NCBI GenBank assembly: GCA_903835255.1
Contig: CAILMI010000030.1
Span: 42,629-106,628, forward strand
Direction of reading: 5' to 3'
DNA: 64,000 nucleotides
DNA from: an uncultured Verrucomicrobia subdivision 3 bacterium
Lineage (GTDB): Bacteria > Verrucomicrobiota > Verrucomicrobiia > Limisphaerales > UBA11358
This document shows, in pieces, positions 33,856 through 45,348 of the stretch. Both the position numbers and the translations under genes were made by a program. Each line of letters starts with the position of its first letter. Within the stretch, counting starts at the first letter, position 1. The notes beneath the pieces were generated by a model that made no database searches, was not told the origin of the DNA, and saw nothing but the letters and a program-made list of their open reading frames with translations.

Positions 33856-36800
33856 GGTTGCATCACCCGATAAAACCGCTGGGTATAATTTCCGGCCTGC
33901 GCATCGGTAAAACTGAAAACTCCATTCGTCGCAGCCGCGTTGGTGGCCACCGGCATCCACGCCGCTGGGGGCGTCAAACTGGAAGCCGTCTGCAGCACAT
34001 AGATCTGATTGGCTGTGCCCGTGCCGGACAGTGTGAAAACGCTGCGATCGGCTGAAAGGCTAGCGCTAGTGAACGCGGGCGGCGCGGCGGACGCGGTGAC
34101 GAAATCGAGTTCGGGGGACAGGACCATGCCGCCTGCATTGATGGCGTACGCCTTCCAGTAGTAACGGGTGGCGGGACTCAAAATTGGGGCGGCGGTGAAA
34201 GCGCCGGATCCGGAGCCCGCAGTGATCGTAGCGTCATTGGTTGTGACACCGCTGGTCGTCCGATAAAAGAATCCCCGGTTGGTGATGACGTTGCCGTTGT
34301 CCTGGGCATTTCCATTGAGCGTGGCGGTCGCCGCCCCAATGCCCGACGCAGCGGAGGAAGTCACCGCAGGAGCGAAATAATAGGTCAGGAGGACCTGTCC
34401 GGAGCCGCCCGTCCCGCCCAAATGTATTGAGCCGGTGCTGCTCGCGCGCGCCCCGCTCCCGCCGCCGCCCGGGGCGACTCCGTTAGTGCCGGGGCTAGGG
34501 TTGGTATTGGGACCCGTTCCCCCCGCGCCTCCCATATTGGTGAGGCCAGAACCCCCACTGCCCCCGAACGAATTCGTGGCATTTGCGCCGGACCCATTAT
34601 CCCCCGCACCGCCGCCGCCGCCGCCGCCGTAGCTGGTGGCGCCCGCCGCACCGGACCCCCCGGCGTAGAGAACCGATCCGGCGCCAATGCATCCATTGGT
34701 GGTGCCGCTCCCGGCCGCCCCCCCCACTCCGCCGCTGGGGTTGGCATTGACAATGCTCACCCCGCCGGCCCCGCCGACGGCCAAACAATTGGTGGTGGCG
34801 CCATAACTAAAAGCGGAGCTGGCGCCGGAGACCGCGGCATTGGCGTTGGTGACACTGACGCCGCCGGCGCCCACCGAAATCACGTAGGCGGTTCCGGAGG
34901 TGACTCCGATACGCGCATTTTTTGCATAAGCGCCGCCGGCGCCGCCCCCGCCCCAGGCATTCGCACCTTGTTTCCATCCGCTCCCCCCGGCCCCGCCCCC
35001 GCCCCAACATTCCGCCTGAACAGAAATAACATTCGTCGGACACGTCCAGATCCAGCTGCCGGAGGCAGTGAATTGGGTGACCACCAAGGACGGATTGAGC
35101 GTGAGCAAGGCCACTGTGCTGGTGACTGCACCGTAGGCGTTGGTGACCACCACCCGATAGCTTCCGGCGTTGGTACTCTGGACATTGTTCACTGTCCATA
35201 TCGCATTCGTGGCTTCCAGCAGGCGGTTTGTGGAGTTGAACCACCACTGATAACTCAGGGGCGCGGTGCCGTCGGCCCCGACAGTGAACGTCGCGGTGTT
35301 CCCCGGCCACAGGCCCAGGCTGGCGGGCGCATTGGTGATAGCGGGAGGGCTGTTGACAGTGAGCACGGCGACAAGGCTGGTGACGCTGCCCGCAAAATTG
35401 GTCACCACCACTGTATAATTACCCGCCTGGGAAGTTTGTGCGGCGGCAATGCTATTGGTGGCCGTGTTGGCGCCGGCAATGAGGGTTCCATTCTTGTACC
35501 ACTTATAACTCAGGGGAGCGGTGCCGGACGCCGTCACGGAAAAAAATGCCGGCGACCCTGCCGTCACGGTCTGATCCTGGGGATCGGCTTCAATCGCCGG
35601 CGCGATCGGCGGGCCACCCAGATAAGCGGGCCCCACGTCTGATAACCCCAGCGGATGATTGATGACAGGGCTATTCGTGAACTCATCACAGCCCACATCC
35701 TTTAAAATTCGGCTCTCCGGCCGCCCCTGCAGACTGACGTCCCGCATCAGAGAGGGGTCATCGTCCAATCCCGCGATATCAAGAATTCCCGGATAATTGG
35801 TGCTGGACGCATCGATCGCCGGGCTGTTTGAAGATAGCCCGTAGTAACCCTGAGAATTCAGGGCCAGCAGCGGGGGCTTTTTGGTCATGCCCGACGCAAT
35901 AGAAATGCCCAACGTGTTGGTATAAATATTTCCTGCCCAGATAATACCGGTCGCGGACCCCGCAAAAATAGATCCCGAACCTTTTTGGAAGAGGTTGTTC
36001 GCCCAGGTGTTGCTTTTGGCCCCTTGGTCGAAGTCAATCGTGTCACACTCCACGAATGTGTTGTGGAAAAAATTGATATTGCTGAGGACGTTGAGCGTAT
36101 TATTCGTGTAATAAATATAGGTAACCGATCCCAGATGACCGTTGGCGCCGGATTTTTCAAAATAATTATTATAACAAAATATGTTGTTTGCCTCCTTCAC
36201 CCGAATGCCGCCGGCACCGATGAAAAAATTTCCGCTGGCTATATTGTTATCGCCGTTTCGGAACGACAGCATCCCGTCCTGGTTATTGGTGAATGTATTA
36301 TAACGCAGGACATTCTCGCGGCATTTGACCGAAATCACCTCGCTGTCACCCAGTCCGGTGCTGTTGAAATAGCAATACTCGACGAGGGTCCTTGAAATAT
36401 AGGTCGAGGTGGAACCGTTGCTGATCCGGATGCATTCATTCCCGTTGTCGCCCCCGCTTCCCTGCATATTTTTGAAGGAACAATACCGGATCCGATTGTA
36501 ACCCGGCAGGACGGGATCCGGATCGATATGAATCAAATTGCCGATGGGTGCATTGGTCGGCTTATTCTCAAAATTACAATACGACACCTCATTGGAACGC
36601 CCATGCAGATTGATGTATTTCTGCGAGGAATACCCATTGAAATTGAGCTGCGCCAGCTGATTGCCGCTTCCGGAAACATCGATCGGAATTCCTAGAATGG
36701 TGCCATTCGTGAATTGAAAACCGCTGAAGAGGTTGTTGTTGCCGGGAATGGTGATGGTGTTTGTCCCGTTCAAAATCACGCCGCCGGGCGTCGCGGCTCT

Positions 36801-37040
36801 TAGAACTATCCCGCTGCCGCTGATATTTATAATCGTGTTGGAGTAGATGCCATTGGCCAGAACCAGGACATCGCCCGCCGCCGCGCCATTGATGGCGGAT
36901 TGAAGTTCGGCGATAGAACTAACACGCACGGTCATTCCCGAGACGTCCGCCACGGCCAGAATGAATATCAACGACACGCATCCCTTGAATCGCCGGCACG
37001 CCAGCAATTTTTGATGTAAATTCAAGGTGCGCTGCATCAC
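33852..37040 (-). CDS. Modular PL6-like polysaccharide lyase (chondroitinase B/alginate lyase type)
   Basis: A 1062-residue secreted protein. After the signal peptide (to about 36), residues 38-470 form a right-handed parallel beta-helix of the PL6 type: VISVKCRENVLRYNTF carries the candidate catalytic Lys and GMLSFRNGDNNIASGNFF the Arg, arranged as in chondroitinase B. Two Ig-like domains follow (about 480-650; ITNAPASLGLWPGNTATF), then a long glycine-rich domain (about 660-885; AECWGGGGAGGSGW), a fibronectin-like module (GNVITNRGFFYRTTSGVT) and a C-terminus ending FYRVMQP. The modules after the lyase may anchor or bind polysaccharide. It is coupled to the esterase by a 4-bp overlap. Confidence 0.85.
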   Translation of the reverse strand: MMQRTLNLHQKLLACRRFKGCVSLIFILAVADVSGMTVRVSSIAELQSAINGAAAGDVLVLANGIYSNTIINISGSGIVLRAATPGGVILNGTNTITIPGNNNLFSGFQFTNGTILGIPIDVSGSGNQLAQLNFNGYSSQKYINLHGRSNEVSYCNFENKPTNAPIGNLIHIDPDPVLPGYNRIRYCSFKNMQGSGGDNGNECIRISNGSTSTYISRTLVEYCYFNSTGLGDSEVISVKCRENVLRYNTFTNNQDGMLSFRNGDNNIASGNFFIGAGGIRVKEANNIFCYNNYFEKSGANGHLGSVTYIYYTNNTLNVLSNINFFHNTFVECDTIDFDQGAKSNTWANNLFQKGSGSIFAGSATGIIWAGNIYTNTLGISIASGMTKKPPLLALNSQGYYGLSSNSPAIDASSTNYPGILDIAGLDDDPSLMRDVSLQGRPESRILKDVGCDEFTNSPVINHPLGLSDVGPAYLGGPPIAPAIEADPQDQTVTAGSPAFFSVTASGTAPLSYKWYKNGTLIAGANTATNSIAAAQTSQAGNYTVVVTNFAGSVTSLVAVLTVNSPPAITNAPASLGLWPGNTATFTVGADGTAPLSYQWWFNSTNRLLEATNAIWTVNNVQSTNAGSYRVVVTNAYGAVTSTVALLTLNPSLVVTQFTASGSWIWTCPTNVISVQAECWGGGGAGGSGWKQGANAWGGGGAGGAYAKNARIGVTSGTAYVISVGAGGVSVTNANAAVSGASSAFSYGATTNCLAVGGAGGVSIVNANPSGGVGGAAGSGTTNGCIGAGSVLYAGGSGAAGATSYGGGGGGGAGDNGSGANATNSFGGSGGSGLTNMGGAGGTGPNTNPSPGTNGVAPGGGGSGARASSTGSIHLGGTGGSGQVLLTYYFAPAVTSSAASGIGAATATLNGNAQDNGNVITNRGFFYRTTSGVTTNDATITAGSGSGAFTAAPILSPATRYYWKAYAINAGGMVLSPELDFVTASAAPPAFTSASLSADRSVFTLSGTGTANQIYVLQTASSLTPPAAWMPVATNAAATNGVFSFTDAQAGNYTQRFYRVMQP

Positions 37041-37097
37041 GGATTATCGCCTCATCAAATCGGTGGGAATGCTAAAAATAGGTCCTTAAGGTGAAAT

Positions 37098-37122
37098 GGG
37101 GATGCCTGAAACAGGCATCCCC
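37098..37122 (-). terminator. Strong hairpin after the autotransporter-repeat gene
   Basis: GGGGATGCCTG-AAA-CAGGCATCCCC, an 11-bp perfect stem between the gene ending at 37155 and the start of the PL6-like gene. The T-run is stronger on the plus strand (CGTTTTC) than on the minus, so it may act weakly as intrinsic terminator or as a 3' stabiliser. Confidence 0.6.
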
Positions 37123-37154
37123 GTTTTCTACCTTGAGCTGCTAGCCCGCCCCCC

Positions 37155-40100
37155 TCACTGCGACAGACGGAAAAATACAGCGGGGTTAGCCGGATCGACC
37201 GTCACGCTCACCGGACTGGTGCTGCCGCCGGGATAATCCAGCCAGTTGGTCCCCAGACCGGCGCTCAGCGTATTGGTCTGCGACTGTAACTTGAACGATC
37301 CCGTCCAGCTGAAGGTGAGCTGGCTGCCGGTCTGAGAGACTCCCAACACCGGCGACGACACCACCTCAGAATTGACCTGGATTGAACCATCCACCGCCAG
37401 ATTATTTTGCCAGGCCAGCCCGGCATCCAGCGTGGGAAGGATTACGTTGGTGAACCCGGCTGCCGCCTTATTGAACAACACAAACCGGTTCCCGAGAACG
37501 AGGGCCGGTCCGTCATTTTGAACTTCCAACGTGCTGTTGGTGATGCTCAGGGTGCCGCTGACCGACAAAAGGTCATTGGTGGCAGCTGACACGTCATTGG
37601 TGGTGTTTAACTCGAAGGTCGCATGTGAGCCGCTGTCAAATGTAACATTGCTGTTAACCGTGAAGGAATGGAGATCGCCCCCGCCGCCCGGAACCAATGT
37701 CCCCCCGTTGCTGACGACCAAGGGCCCCGCCAAGACGCCGTCTCCGCCAAAGTCTCCGGATGAAATGGTGGTGGTTCCCGTGTACGTGTTGGTGCCATCC
37801 AGCTGCACCGACGCAGCGCCCGTTTTTGTCAATCCGCCGCTACCCGTCCCCCCTAACAGAGCCTGCGGAATATGAGTGTCATTGGTGGTCGTGGCCGTAA
37901 TCGTCACTCCGCCTCCGTGAATATAGACAGATGTAATCCCTTCGATAAAACTATTGGCCACACCGTCCTGAGTCACAAGCGTCGCCCCATCCAGATTGAC
38001 GACGGACGTGACCACGTTCGTGCTAGAATCAATTTTGGTGGTCGTCACCGTGCTATTGGTTCCCACATTCAACTCGGCTCTTTGACCGCCGCCGGAATAA
38101 CCCAGGGTAATTTTACCGGCAGTCGTGAGCTGGCCCTGAACTTGAGCGATGTTGGTTGCATTGGTGGAAGCGGCGGCGTTGAAATAACCGATTTGCAATC
38201 CTTTTCCCGCAGCGGGGATGATCAGGGAACCCCCATTGGTGATGACCAATGCCGCAGTTGTATTCAAACTGCTCCAGATGCGCACCGACTGCAGGTTGAG
38301 GGTCACCTGGGCATTATCCAGAATCAAGCTGCCCCCATTGATTTTAAGTTCCGTGTTATTCAGGAAGCTATTGGTCGAATCCTTCAACCGGAGCGCGCCC
38401 GAACCGCTTTTGGTGGCAAACCCGCCGCTGGAATTAAAAGTGCCTGTTAAAATGACAGCGCTTTCCGCGGCGATTTCCGGATTCCCCGCAGTCCCCTGGT
38501 CGATGGGTCCGGAACAGGTCAACAAACCCGCCCCAGCAGCCCCTAATGTGGGCACCAGTGAGGACGTGAACTGGAGGGCATTGGTGAGCGAACGCGGGGA
38601 GGCATCGGCCGTCAGCGTGCCCGCTACGGTCCAGATCACCGGCCCCGTGCCCAGGACATTGTTACCGCCCAAAATCAGCTGTCTGAGAATTGAATTCCCC
38701 GCGTAAATATAAGTGCCTCCGGAATATTTATTGGCTCCTGAGAACGTCGTTTGCCCGCTGTTTTTATTGACGGTGATGACGCCGCCGCCGCTGCCCTCGT
38801 CGATGACCCCAGTGAAATTCCCGCCGTCCCCGCCGTTCACCCCTGCCAAGGTCAATGTCACCGGAGTCGCCGTGCTATTGGTGACCACGCCGCTTCCATA
38901 GAGGTTGCCCACCGTTTGTGATAATCCATTCAAATCCAAAACGGCCTGGTTGGTGAGATACGATCTATAACTGAGCGCATTCGCGACGGCGGGGATGAGA
39001 GTCCCCTGTCGGATGGTCGTGAATCCCGTATAACTGTTGGTCATTCCGAGGACCAGAGTTCCAGGGCCACTCTTCAACACCTGCGCCGTGCCGTTGATCT
39101 GATTGCTTGCATTCCCGTTATTGGTGAAGGTGTACGTGACGCTATTATTGGTCACCGAGATGAGGAATGGCTGAACGTTCGTGGTCAAGGTCACCAGATT
39201 CGTAAATGCCGTCTCGTTAAACTCCACGGATTGACCATTAGCGAACGCGGTCTGACCCGCGATGGTCGCACTGTACCAATTGGTCGTGCTCAGATCCCAA
39301 GCGCCTACTAATCCGGCGTTCGTCTTTCCCACCCAAACCAGACCGGCAACTTGCTGAACCACCAGCTGCCATTGCTTGGCCGTGGTATTATTGGTCAAAT
39401 AACCCGTAATGCCCCCGGGCAATGAATTGGTCGCCAGAGAACCGCTCCCGCTGGCGGTGTACGTGTCATACCCAATCAGGGGGATGGTCCCCACCGCCAG
39501 CCCGGAGCCGGTGATGGTCACATAAATTGGGTTCGGTCCCACCGCGGTCAAATTGGTGGCGTAAATAATGGGGTTTGTGGGATTGCCGGACGTTCTCAAA
39601 TCAATCACCAGGTTGGTGTTGGCCGTGCCGGACACTTGCGAGCTGTTGGTCAGACTCAGGCTGGGGATACAGAAAATTTTTCCCACCGCCGCGATGCTGT
39701 TTGACACACCCAGACCCACACTCAAGCTGGCCGAGTCGGCAACGGTGATGGATCCACCCCCTGCCGACAACGTGCTGAGCTCCAGACGGCCCGCGGAGAC
39801 GGCGGTGGGGCCGCTGTAGGTATTAGCGGCCAGAAGGCTGGCGATTCCAGTTCCGGTCTTGGTCACGCCGCCGGATCCGCGGATGGCCCCGCCCGGATCA
39901 GTACTTCCTGCCGCACTAAACGTCATCCTGCCCGCTCCTCCGACGGTCAAGGTATACCCTTTGTTATCCAGGCAATAATTCCCGCCGGCATTGGCACTCG
40001 AAGCATCTGCACGGATATTCAGGACGGTGTTGGTCGAATTATTGATGATTTGCGAATTCGCACTGAGTTCAAAGTAATGATAAAACCGATTCACACCCGG

Positions 40101-40580
40101 GTTGGCGGTGCTAGTAGCTCCGGTGTTCGTCACGGACGCATCCTGAAAAATCCCCGAAGCATTCAAGGTCAATTTATTGGTGAGTCCCGTTGTAATAATG
40201 CTATAGCCGTCGCAATTAGTGATCACGATGGAAACCGGATAATTGCTAAAAGCGGCCGAGTAGGTGCCGGACGCTGCGCCGGCATTATCGATTCTTTGAC
40301 CTAACGATGACCATGTGGCATTACGGACGCCCGGCCCATTCGTGCTACCAATCATAAGAATATCATTGGTCGCGATGGCCCCCTGCTGCCACAGGGTTGC
40401 TATCCCCATGGCTCTCGTGGATCCGCCGGTGCCGGTTCCTATCCACCAATTGACTCTTTGAGCTTGGACCACAGCCGTGGAGCAGAGGAAACACAACATA
40501 ATCCGCATTAAAATAAATACGGCACTGGAGGCGGGGGCGTTTTTTCTCATTGTATTCGGGGTTGGTTTTTGACGTTTCAT
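37155..40580 (-). CDS. Autotransporter-associated beta-strand repeat protein
   Basis: A 1141-residue secreted protein with a signal peptide (FILMRIMLCFLCSTAVVQA). It contains several autotransporter-associated beta-strand repeats (TKTGTGIASLLAANTYSG, KSGPGTLVLGMTNSYTG, TKTGAASVQLDGTNTYTG) within a Thr/Asn/Gly-rich beta-helix-like passenger. There is no C-terminal beta-barrel; it ends in a small beta domain and FFRLSQ. Start could be the ATG at 40580 or at 40550. Likely a surface or secreted structural protein. It stands between the pseudopilin gene and the PL6-like lyase, and a hairpin follows it. Confidence 0.82.
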   Translation of the reverse strand: MKRQKPTPNTMRKNAPASSAVFILMRIMLCFLCSTAVVQAQRVNWWIGTGTGGSTRAMGIATLWQQGAIATNDILMIGSTNGPGVRNATWSSLGQRIDNAGAASGTYSAAFSNYPVSIVITNCDGYSIITTGLTNKLTLNASGIFQDASVTNTGATSTANPGVNRFYHYFELSANSQIINNSTNTVLNIRADASSANAGGNYCLDNKGYTLTVGGAGRMTFSAAGSTDPGGAIRGSGGVTKTGTGIASLLAANTYSGPTAVSAGRLELSTLSAGGGSITVADSASLSVGLGVSNSIAAVGKIFCIPSLSLTNSSQVSGTANTNLVIDLRTSGNPTNPIIYATNLTAVGPNPIYVTITGSGLAVGTIPLIGYDTYTASGSGSLATNSLPGGITGYLTNNTTAKQWQLVVQQVAGLVWVGKTNAGLVGAWDLSTTNWYSATIAGQTAFANGQSVEFNETAFTNLVTLTTNVQPFLISVTNNSVTYTFTNNGNASNQINGTAQVLKSGPGTLVLGMTNSYTGFTTIRQGTLIPAVANALSYRSYLTNQAVLDLNGLSQTVGNLYGSGVVTNSTATPVTLTLAGVNGGDGGNFTGVIDEGSGGGVITVNKNSGQTTFSGANKYSGGTYIYAGNSILRQLILGGNNVLGTGPVIWTVAGTLTADASPRSLTNALQFTSSLVPTLGAAGAGLLTCSGPIDQGTAGNPEIAAESAVILTGTFNSSGGFATKSGSGALRLKDSTNSFLNNTELKINGGSLILDNAQVTLNLQSVRIWSSLNTTAALVITNGGSLIIPAAGKGLQIGYFNAAASTNATNIAQVQGQLTTAGKITLGYSGGGQRAELNVGTNSTVTTTKIDSSTNVVTSVVNLDGATLVTQDGVANSFIEGITSVYIHGGGVTITATTTNDTHIPQALLGGTGSGGLTKTGAASVQLDGTNTYTGTTTISSGDFGGDGVLAGPLVVSNGGTLVPGGGGDLHSFTVNSNVTFDSGSHATFELNTTNDVSAATNDLLSVSGTLSITNSTLEVQNDGPALVLGNRFVLFNKAAAGFTNVILPTLDAGLAWQNNLAVDGSIQVNSEVVSSPVLGVSQTGSQLTFSWTGSFKLQSQTNTLSAGLGTNWLDYPGGSTSPVSVTVDPANPAVFFRLSQ

Positions 40581-40609
40581 ACGGGGACAGGAGGGCGCGG
40601 TCTTTTAAT

Positions 40610-41389
40610 TTACTGATTCCGCCACATGGCTTCCGACCAGGTGGCTACCGCGGTTTTATAATTGATGCTTCCGACACTGTAATCGGCGTGCAGAGTGATC
40701 ATTGAATTGCCAGAATTATGGCGGAAATCAAGGCCCGTGCGGCTGGCATTGTCCGTCTTCACCAAATCCGTCTCCACCGTGTCACGTTTTGCCCCTCCGG
40801 TCCACCCCAGGGAATCGAATGAGGAGTCATCAGTCGTCTTTTCGGGCTTGGCTTCCACCACCAGCGGCGTGTCGGACACGGAGTACTTGATGGGCAATGA
40901 TTTGCGGGGGGCATAAACAGTCGTGCCCATGCCGTTGGCGCCGTTGCCCAGCATGACGGCCGTTCTGGCATATGTGAGCGCGTAAGGCGGAGGCATATTT
41001 TTGAATACGGCCGTGGGACAGACAAACACCGCATTCACATTGGTCTTGGTATCGGATGTCGTCCCCAACACGGCGCCGCTGGACTTGTTCGGCAGATAAG
41101 GGATAAGCAATTGGTACCAGGCGATATTGACAGAATTGCCCTGGGTCCCATTTTGAATCGTGTAAGGGAAATATTCATTGTTATCCCCCGTATAAAGACT
41201 CAGGGCGATGCCCATCTGCTTGAGATTGGAAACGCAGGTGGTTTGTTTGGCCTTTTCCTTGGCCTTCGAAAGCGCCGGCAGCAGCATCGCGGCCAGGATG
41301 GCAATGATGGCGATCACCACAAGCAGCTCAATCAAGGTGAACGCACCCCGCGCCGGACTCTTTTTCCCCACACTCTGCATTTGATACAT
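40610..41389 (-). CDS. Type II secretion pseudopilin-like protein
   Basis: A 259-residue protein with a prepilin cleavage/methylation site, [20 protein letters not shown], followed by an amphipathic helix ([20 protein letters not shown]) and a globular domain of the kind often labelled prepilin-type N-terminal cleavage/methylation domain protein in Verrucomicrobiota and Planctomycetota. The C-terminal [20 protein letters not shown] is a variant of the H-x9-DG signature. It is 29 bp upstream of the autotransporter-repeat gene and may be cotranscribed. Confidence 0.85.
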   Translation of the reverse strand: MYQMQSVGKKSPARGAFTLIELLVVIAIIAILAAMLLPALSKAKEKAKQTTCVSNLKQMGIALSLYTGDNNEYFPYTIQNGTQGNSVNIAWYQLLIPYLPNKSSGAVLGTTSDTKTNVNAVFVCPTAVFKNMPPPYALTYARTAVMLGNGANGMGTTVYAPRKSLPIKYSVSDTPLVVEAKPEKTTDDSSFDSLGWTGGAKRDTVETDLVKTDNASRTGLDFRHNSGNSMITLHADYSVGSINYKTAVATWSEAMWRNQ

Positions 41390-42166
41390 ATATTTTATCT
41401 GCGGATTCCGCTCTTCAGACCCACTGTTCCCATTTTACTGCAACGAAGCACACACGCACACACGCATGACGCAATGCAATCTTAGTGATTATTGATCCAA
41501 ATTAGACTGTTCTTGCCTGCCTGTCTTGTCGGATGAAATGAGGACACGAATGAGTTCATGCCAAGACTTCTAATCCGAGGCCCGACCGCTCCCGTGGAAT
41601 CCGAACTGCCTTATCCTAAAATAGATATATAAAAAATGATGGCCCCGCACCCGAGTGAAGGGTCTCTTTCCTAGAAACGGGTTGCACAAATCCAAAGAAG
41701 TTTCTCTCTGAAAGCGCCGATTGGGGCCTCAAGGGGAGTTATGGCCGTTCAACTTAACCTTGGCACATCGGCGGGTAGGGCGGTCCGTCCTCGGCCCGCC
41801 GCCGTTACCCATCCACGTCACCTGATGCCCCGGGACGGCGCGCACGGAGTGACGCGCCCTACCTAACCGCCATCCCGCGTGGGCGGCAGCCGGTCCTTGG
41901 GTCGGTCAATCCAGATTCATACATCCTTCATTCATCCGAATGTATCTGGTCTGCTCTTGCTACTGAAGCCGGGGTAATAACAAAGCGATCCGCTTGCGCA
42001 AAAAAGTCCGCGGGTAGGGCGGGCAGTCCCCTGCCCGCCGCGGCTGCCAACCCGCATCACCTGATGCCCTGGGACGGCGCGCACGGAGTGACGCGCCCTA
42101 CCTATCCCAAAGTTGCCAAGAACGGCTATGGATGGCCTACGAAGGTTTGAACTTCCGAGGAGAGGA
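41390..42166. other. 777-bp non-coding region with composite repeat
   Basis: No gene. The left 350 bp show no recognisable signal besides possible promoters for the pseudopilin gene. The right part is a C-spacer-C composite repeat at 41757-42121. Confidence 0.6.
41757..42121. repeat. C-spacer-C composite repeat
   Basis: Family C units at about 41757-41871 and 42011-42121 flank a roughly 120-bp spacer containing TCCAGATTCATACATCCTTC and AGCCGGGGTAATAACAAAGC. The same arrangement, reverse-complemented, occupies 63728-64000. Both units end in CGCCCTACCT followed by sequence near TTGCCAAG. Confidence 0.75.
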
Positions 42167-42242
42167 TGGTGGGTTGGGAGGGACTCGAACCCTCGACCAA
42201 TGCCTTAAAAGGGCACTGCTCTACCGACTGAGCTACCAACCC
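42167..42242 (-). tRNA. tRNA-Lys (anticodon TTT)
   Basis: 76 nt with CCA encoded. Acceptor GGGTTGG/CCAACCC, D arm GCTC-AGTCGGTA-GAGC, anticodon loop CTTTTAA and T arm GAGGG-TTCGAGT-CCCTC. Confidence 0.96.
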
Positions 42243-42397
42243 ACGCAGACGCCCATGCTAAATAACCGGCGCAGAGATGCAAGATTTTTCCGGACTTCCG
42301 AACCCGTCATTCTCAATTCTAATGGGATTTTTGTGATGTCGCCCCAAGATGCGGGGCGCCGGAGAGCGCACCGATGCTCCCGAATTACCCGCCGGGT

Positions 42398-43612
<1,215 letters not shown>

Positions 43613-43680
43613 GTAGCCCATTCTCACGGAAAGGCGCAGGCCACGCAAAGAATTTTATTTGGGCTCTGGCCGGGAATCAT

Positions 43681-44239
43681 TTTAACCCGACTTCCGAAGT
43701 GGGCCCGGCTCTTGCGGCCCTTCGAACGGATAAAGCCGCGCCTCCTCTCCCCGGCCCTCTCCTCCATTTCATGGAAGAGAGGGAGTGACAGTCGAACCGC
43801 GCCGCTTCATTTCCAGCTCCACTCCCGAATCGAGTTTGAAATAAACCCCTTGAGGCCCCCCGAACGAAGTAGGCCCGGCTCTACCGCAGGTCCTCCCACT
43901 CGCCCCGCGAAAGCTTGAGCGGGACCAAGTCTCCAAGCGCCTCCTCTCCTCAGCCCTCTCCTCCATTTCATGGAAGAGAGGGAGTAGCAGTCGAACCGCG
44001 CCGCTTCATTTCCAGCTCCACTCCGGAATCGAGTTTGAAATGAACCCCTTGAGGCCGCCGAACGAGGCAGGCCCGGCTCTACCGCAGGTCCTCCCCCCTC
44101 GCCCCGCGAAAGCTTGAGCGGGGAGAGGGCCGGGGAGAGGGGCAGCCATGTCTTTGGTCCCGCTCGGCGCGGGCAGGGACAGCGCCGCGCGCTGTCATCT
44201 ACCCTGCTGAGCAAGACCCAATTTCGAAATCCGGTTTAA
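43681..44239. repeat. Family B repeat with internal 199-bp tandem duplication
   Basis: Termini TTTAACCCGACTTCCGAAG and CGAAATCCGGTTTAA form an inverted repeat related to family A and to 50305-50614. Inside, a unit beginning CTCCTCTCC with CCTCCATTTCATGGAAGAGA is repeated at 43742 and 43941. It fills the gap between trpB and the desaturase and contains no gene. Confidence 0.75.
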
Positions 44240-44286
44240 TCCGTTCGGATCAGACCTTTCCAGGACGGATGGTGGGCCGGAGGCTG

Positions 44287-45348
44287 TTACTGGGGCTGGG
44301 CCTGCTGTTTGCGCAGTTCCCGGAGGTGCCGATAGCCGACCAGCCTCTTATTTTTTTCGTCCCAGAGCCGGTAGGTGGCGGATTTGAAGCTGGAAAGCAA
44401 AGTGATGGGCTTCACCTGCTGGAACAGCGGATCGGCCTGATGACATTTTTCCAGGTTGTAATTGGGGATGCGCGGGCTCAGATGATGGATATGATGGAAA
44501 CCGATGTTGCCGGAGAACCATTGCAGCACGCGGGGCAGCTTGTAAAAGGAGCTGCCTTCCAAGGCGGCCGAGACATAGCTCCAGTCCTCGCCGCGTTCCC
44601 AGTAAACGTCTTCAAACTGGTGCTGCACATAAAACATCCAGACGCCCACACCGCCAGCAACCATCTGGATGATCAGCTGGATCAACAGGTAGTTCTTGAG
44701 GCCAAATACCAAGCTCAGCCCCGTTGCCATGGCCAAGATGGCCGCATTCATGGCATAGACGGAATGCCGCTCCCGCTGGCTGGCTTTGGACGAAGGAAAC
44801 CGCTGATGAATGACGAACAGGAATAGCGGCGCGATGACAAACAGAATAAAGGGGTTGCGGGCCAGCCGGTAAGAGAATTTTTTCCAGCGGGACGATTCCA
44901 GATATTCCTGCACCGTCATGGTCCAGACATCGCCCGTGCCGCGCTTGTCCAGATCGCCCGCGCTGCTGTGGTGAATGGAGTGTTCCCAGCGCCAGTGATA
45001 GTAGGGAGTGAAGGTCAGGATGCCCGTGATGAAACCCACCGCGTCATTGGCAACCCGGGATTTGAAGTAAGAGCCGTGTCCGCAGTCATGGAAAATGATG
45101 AACACGCGGATCATCAGCCCGCCCGCGAGCACGGCCAGCGGCACCACCAGCCACCAGGATACCGGCAGACTCAGGTACATCAGATACCAGACCAGCCCAA
45201 ACGGGATGATCGTATTGGCAATCTGCCAGAGGGCCCGCCAGACCGAGGGCTTCTGGTATTTGAGAACAATCTCTTTCCATGCCGCATTGTCTACGGTTGG
45301 CTTTGATGAAATAGGATTTGCGTTGGCATTCATAAAGGGCGGCTTCAT
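44287..45348 (-). CDS. Membrane fatty acid desaturase
   Basis: A 353-residue membrane protein with the three histidine boxes of di-iron acyl desaturases: HDCGH (about 88), HSIHH and HHIHH near the C-terminus, with four hydrophobic segments between them. It matches the FA_desaturase family (PF00487). The ATG at 45348 has AGGG 6 bp upstream. It would insert double bonds into membrane lipid acyl chains using reduced electron carriers. It follows pntB by 105 bp on the same strand, so transhydrogenase-derived NADPH may support it, although that link is inference. Confidence 0.9.
   Translation of the reverse strand: MKPPFMNANANPISSKPTVDNAAWKEIVLKYQKPSVWRALWQIANTIIPFGLVWYLMYLSLPVSWWLVVPLAVLAGGLMIRVFIIFHDCGHGSYFKSRVANDAVGFITGILTFTPYYHWRWEHSIHHSSAGDLDKRGTGDVWTMTVQEYLESSRWKKFSYRLARNPFILFVIAPLFLFVIHQRFPSSKASQRERHSVYAMNAAILAMATGLSLVFGLKNYLLIQLIIQMVAGGVGVWMFYVQHQFEDVYWERGEDWSYVSAALEGSSFYKLPRVLQWFSGNIGFHHIHHLSPRIPNYNLEKCHQADPLFQQVKPITLLSSFKSATYRLWDEKNKRLVGYRHLRELRKQQAQPQ

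Noticed and set aside
15245..41389. Bacteroidota-type PUL
   Set aside because: No SusC/SusD pair, and the gene set and repeat content fit Verrucomicrobiota better.
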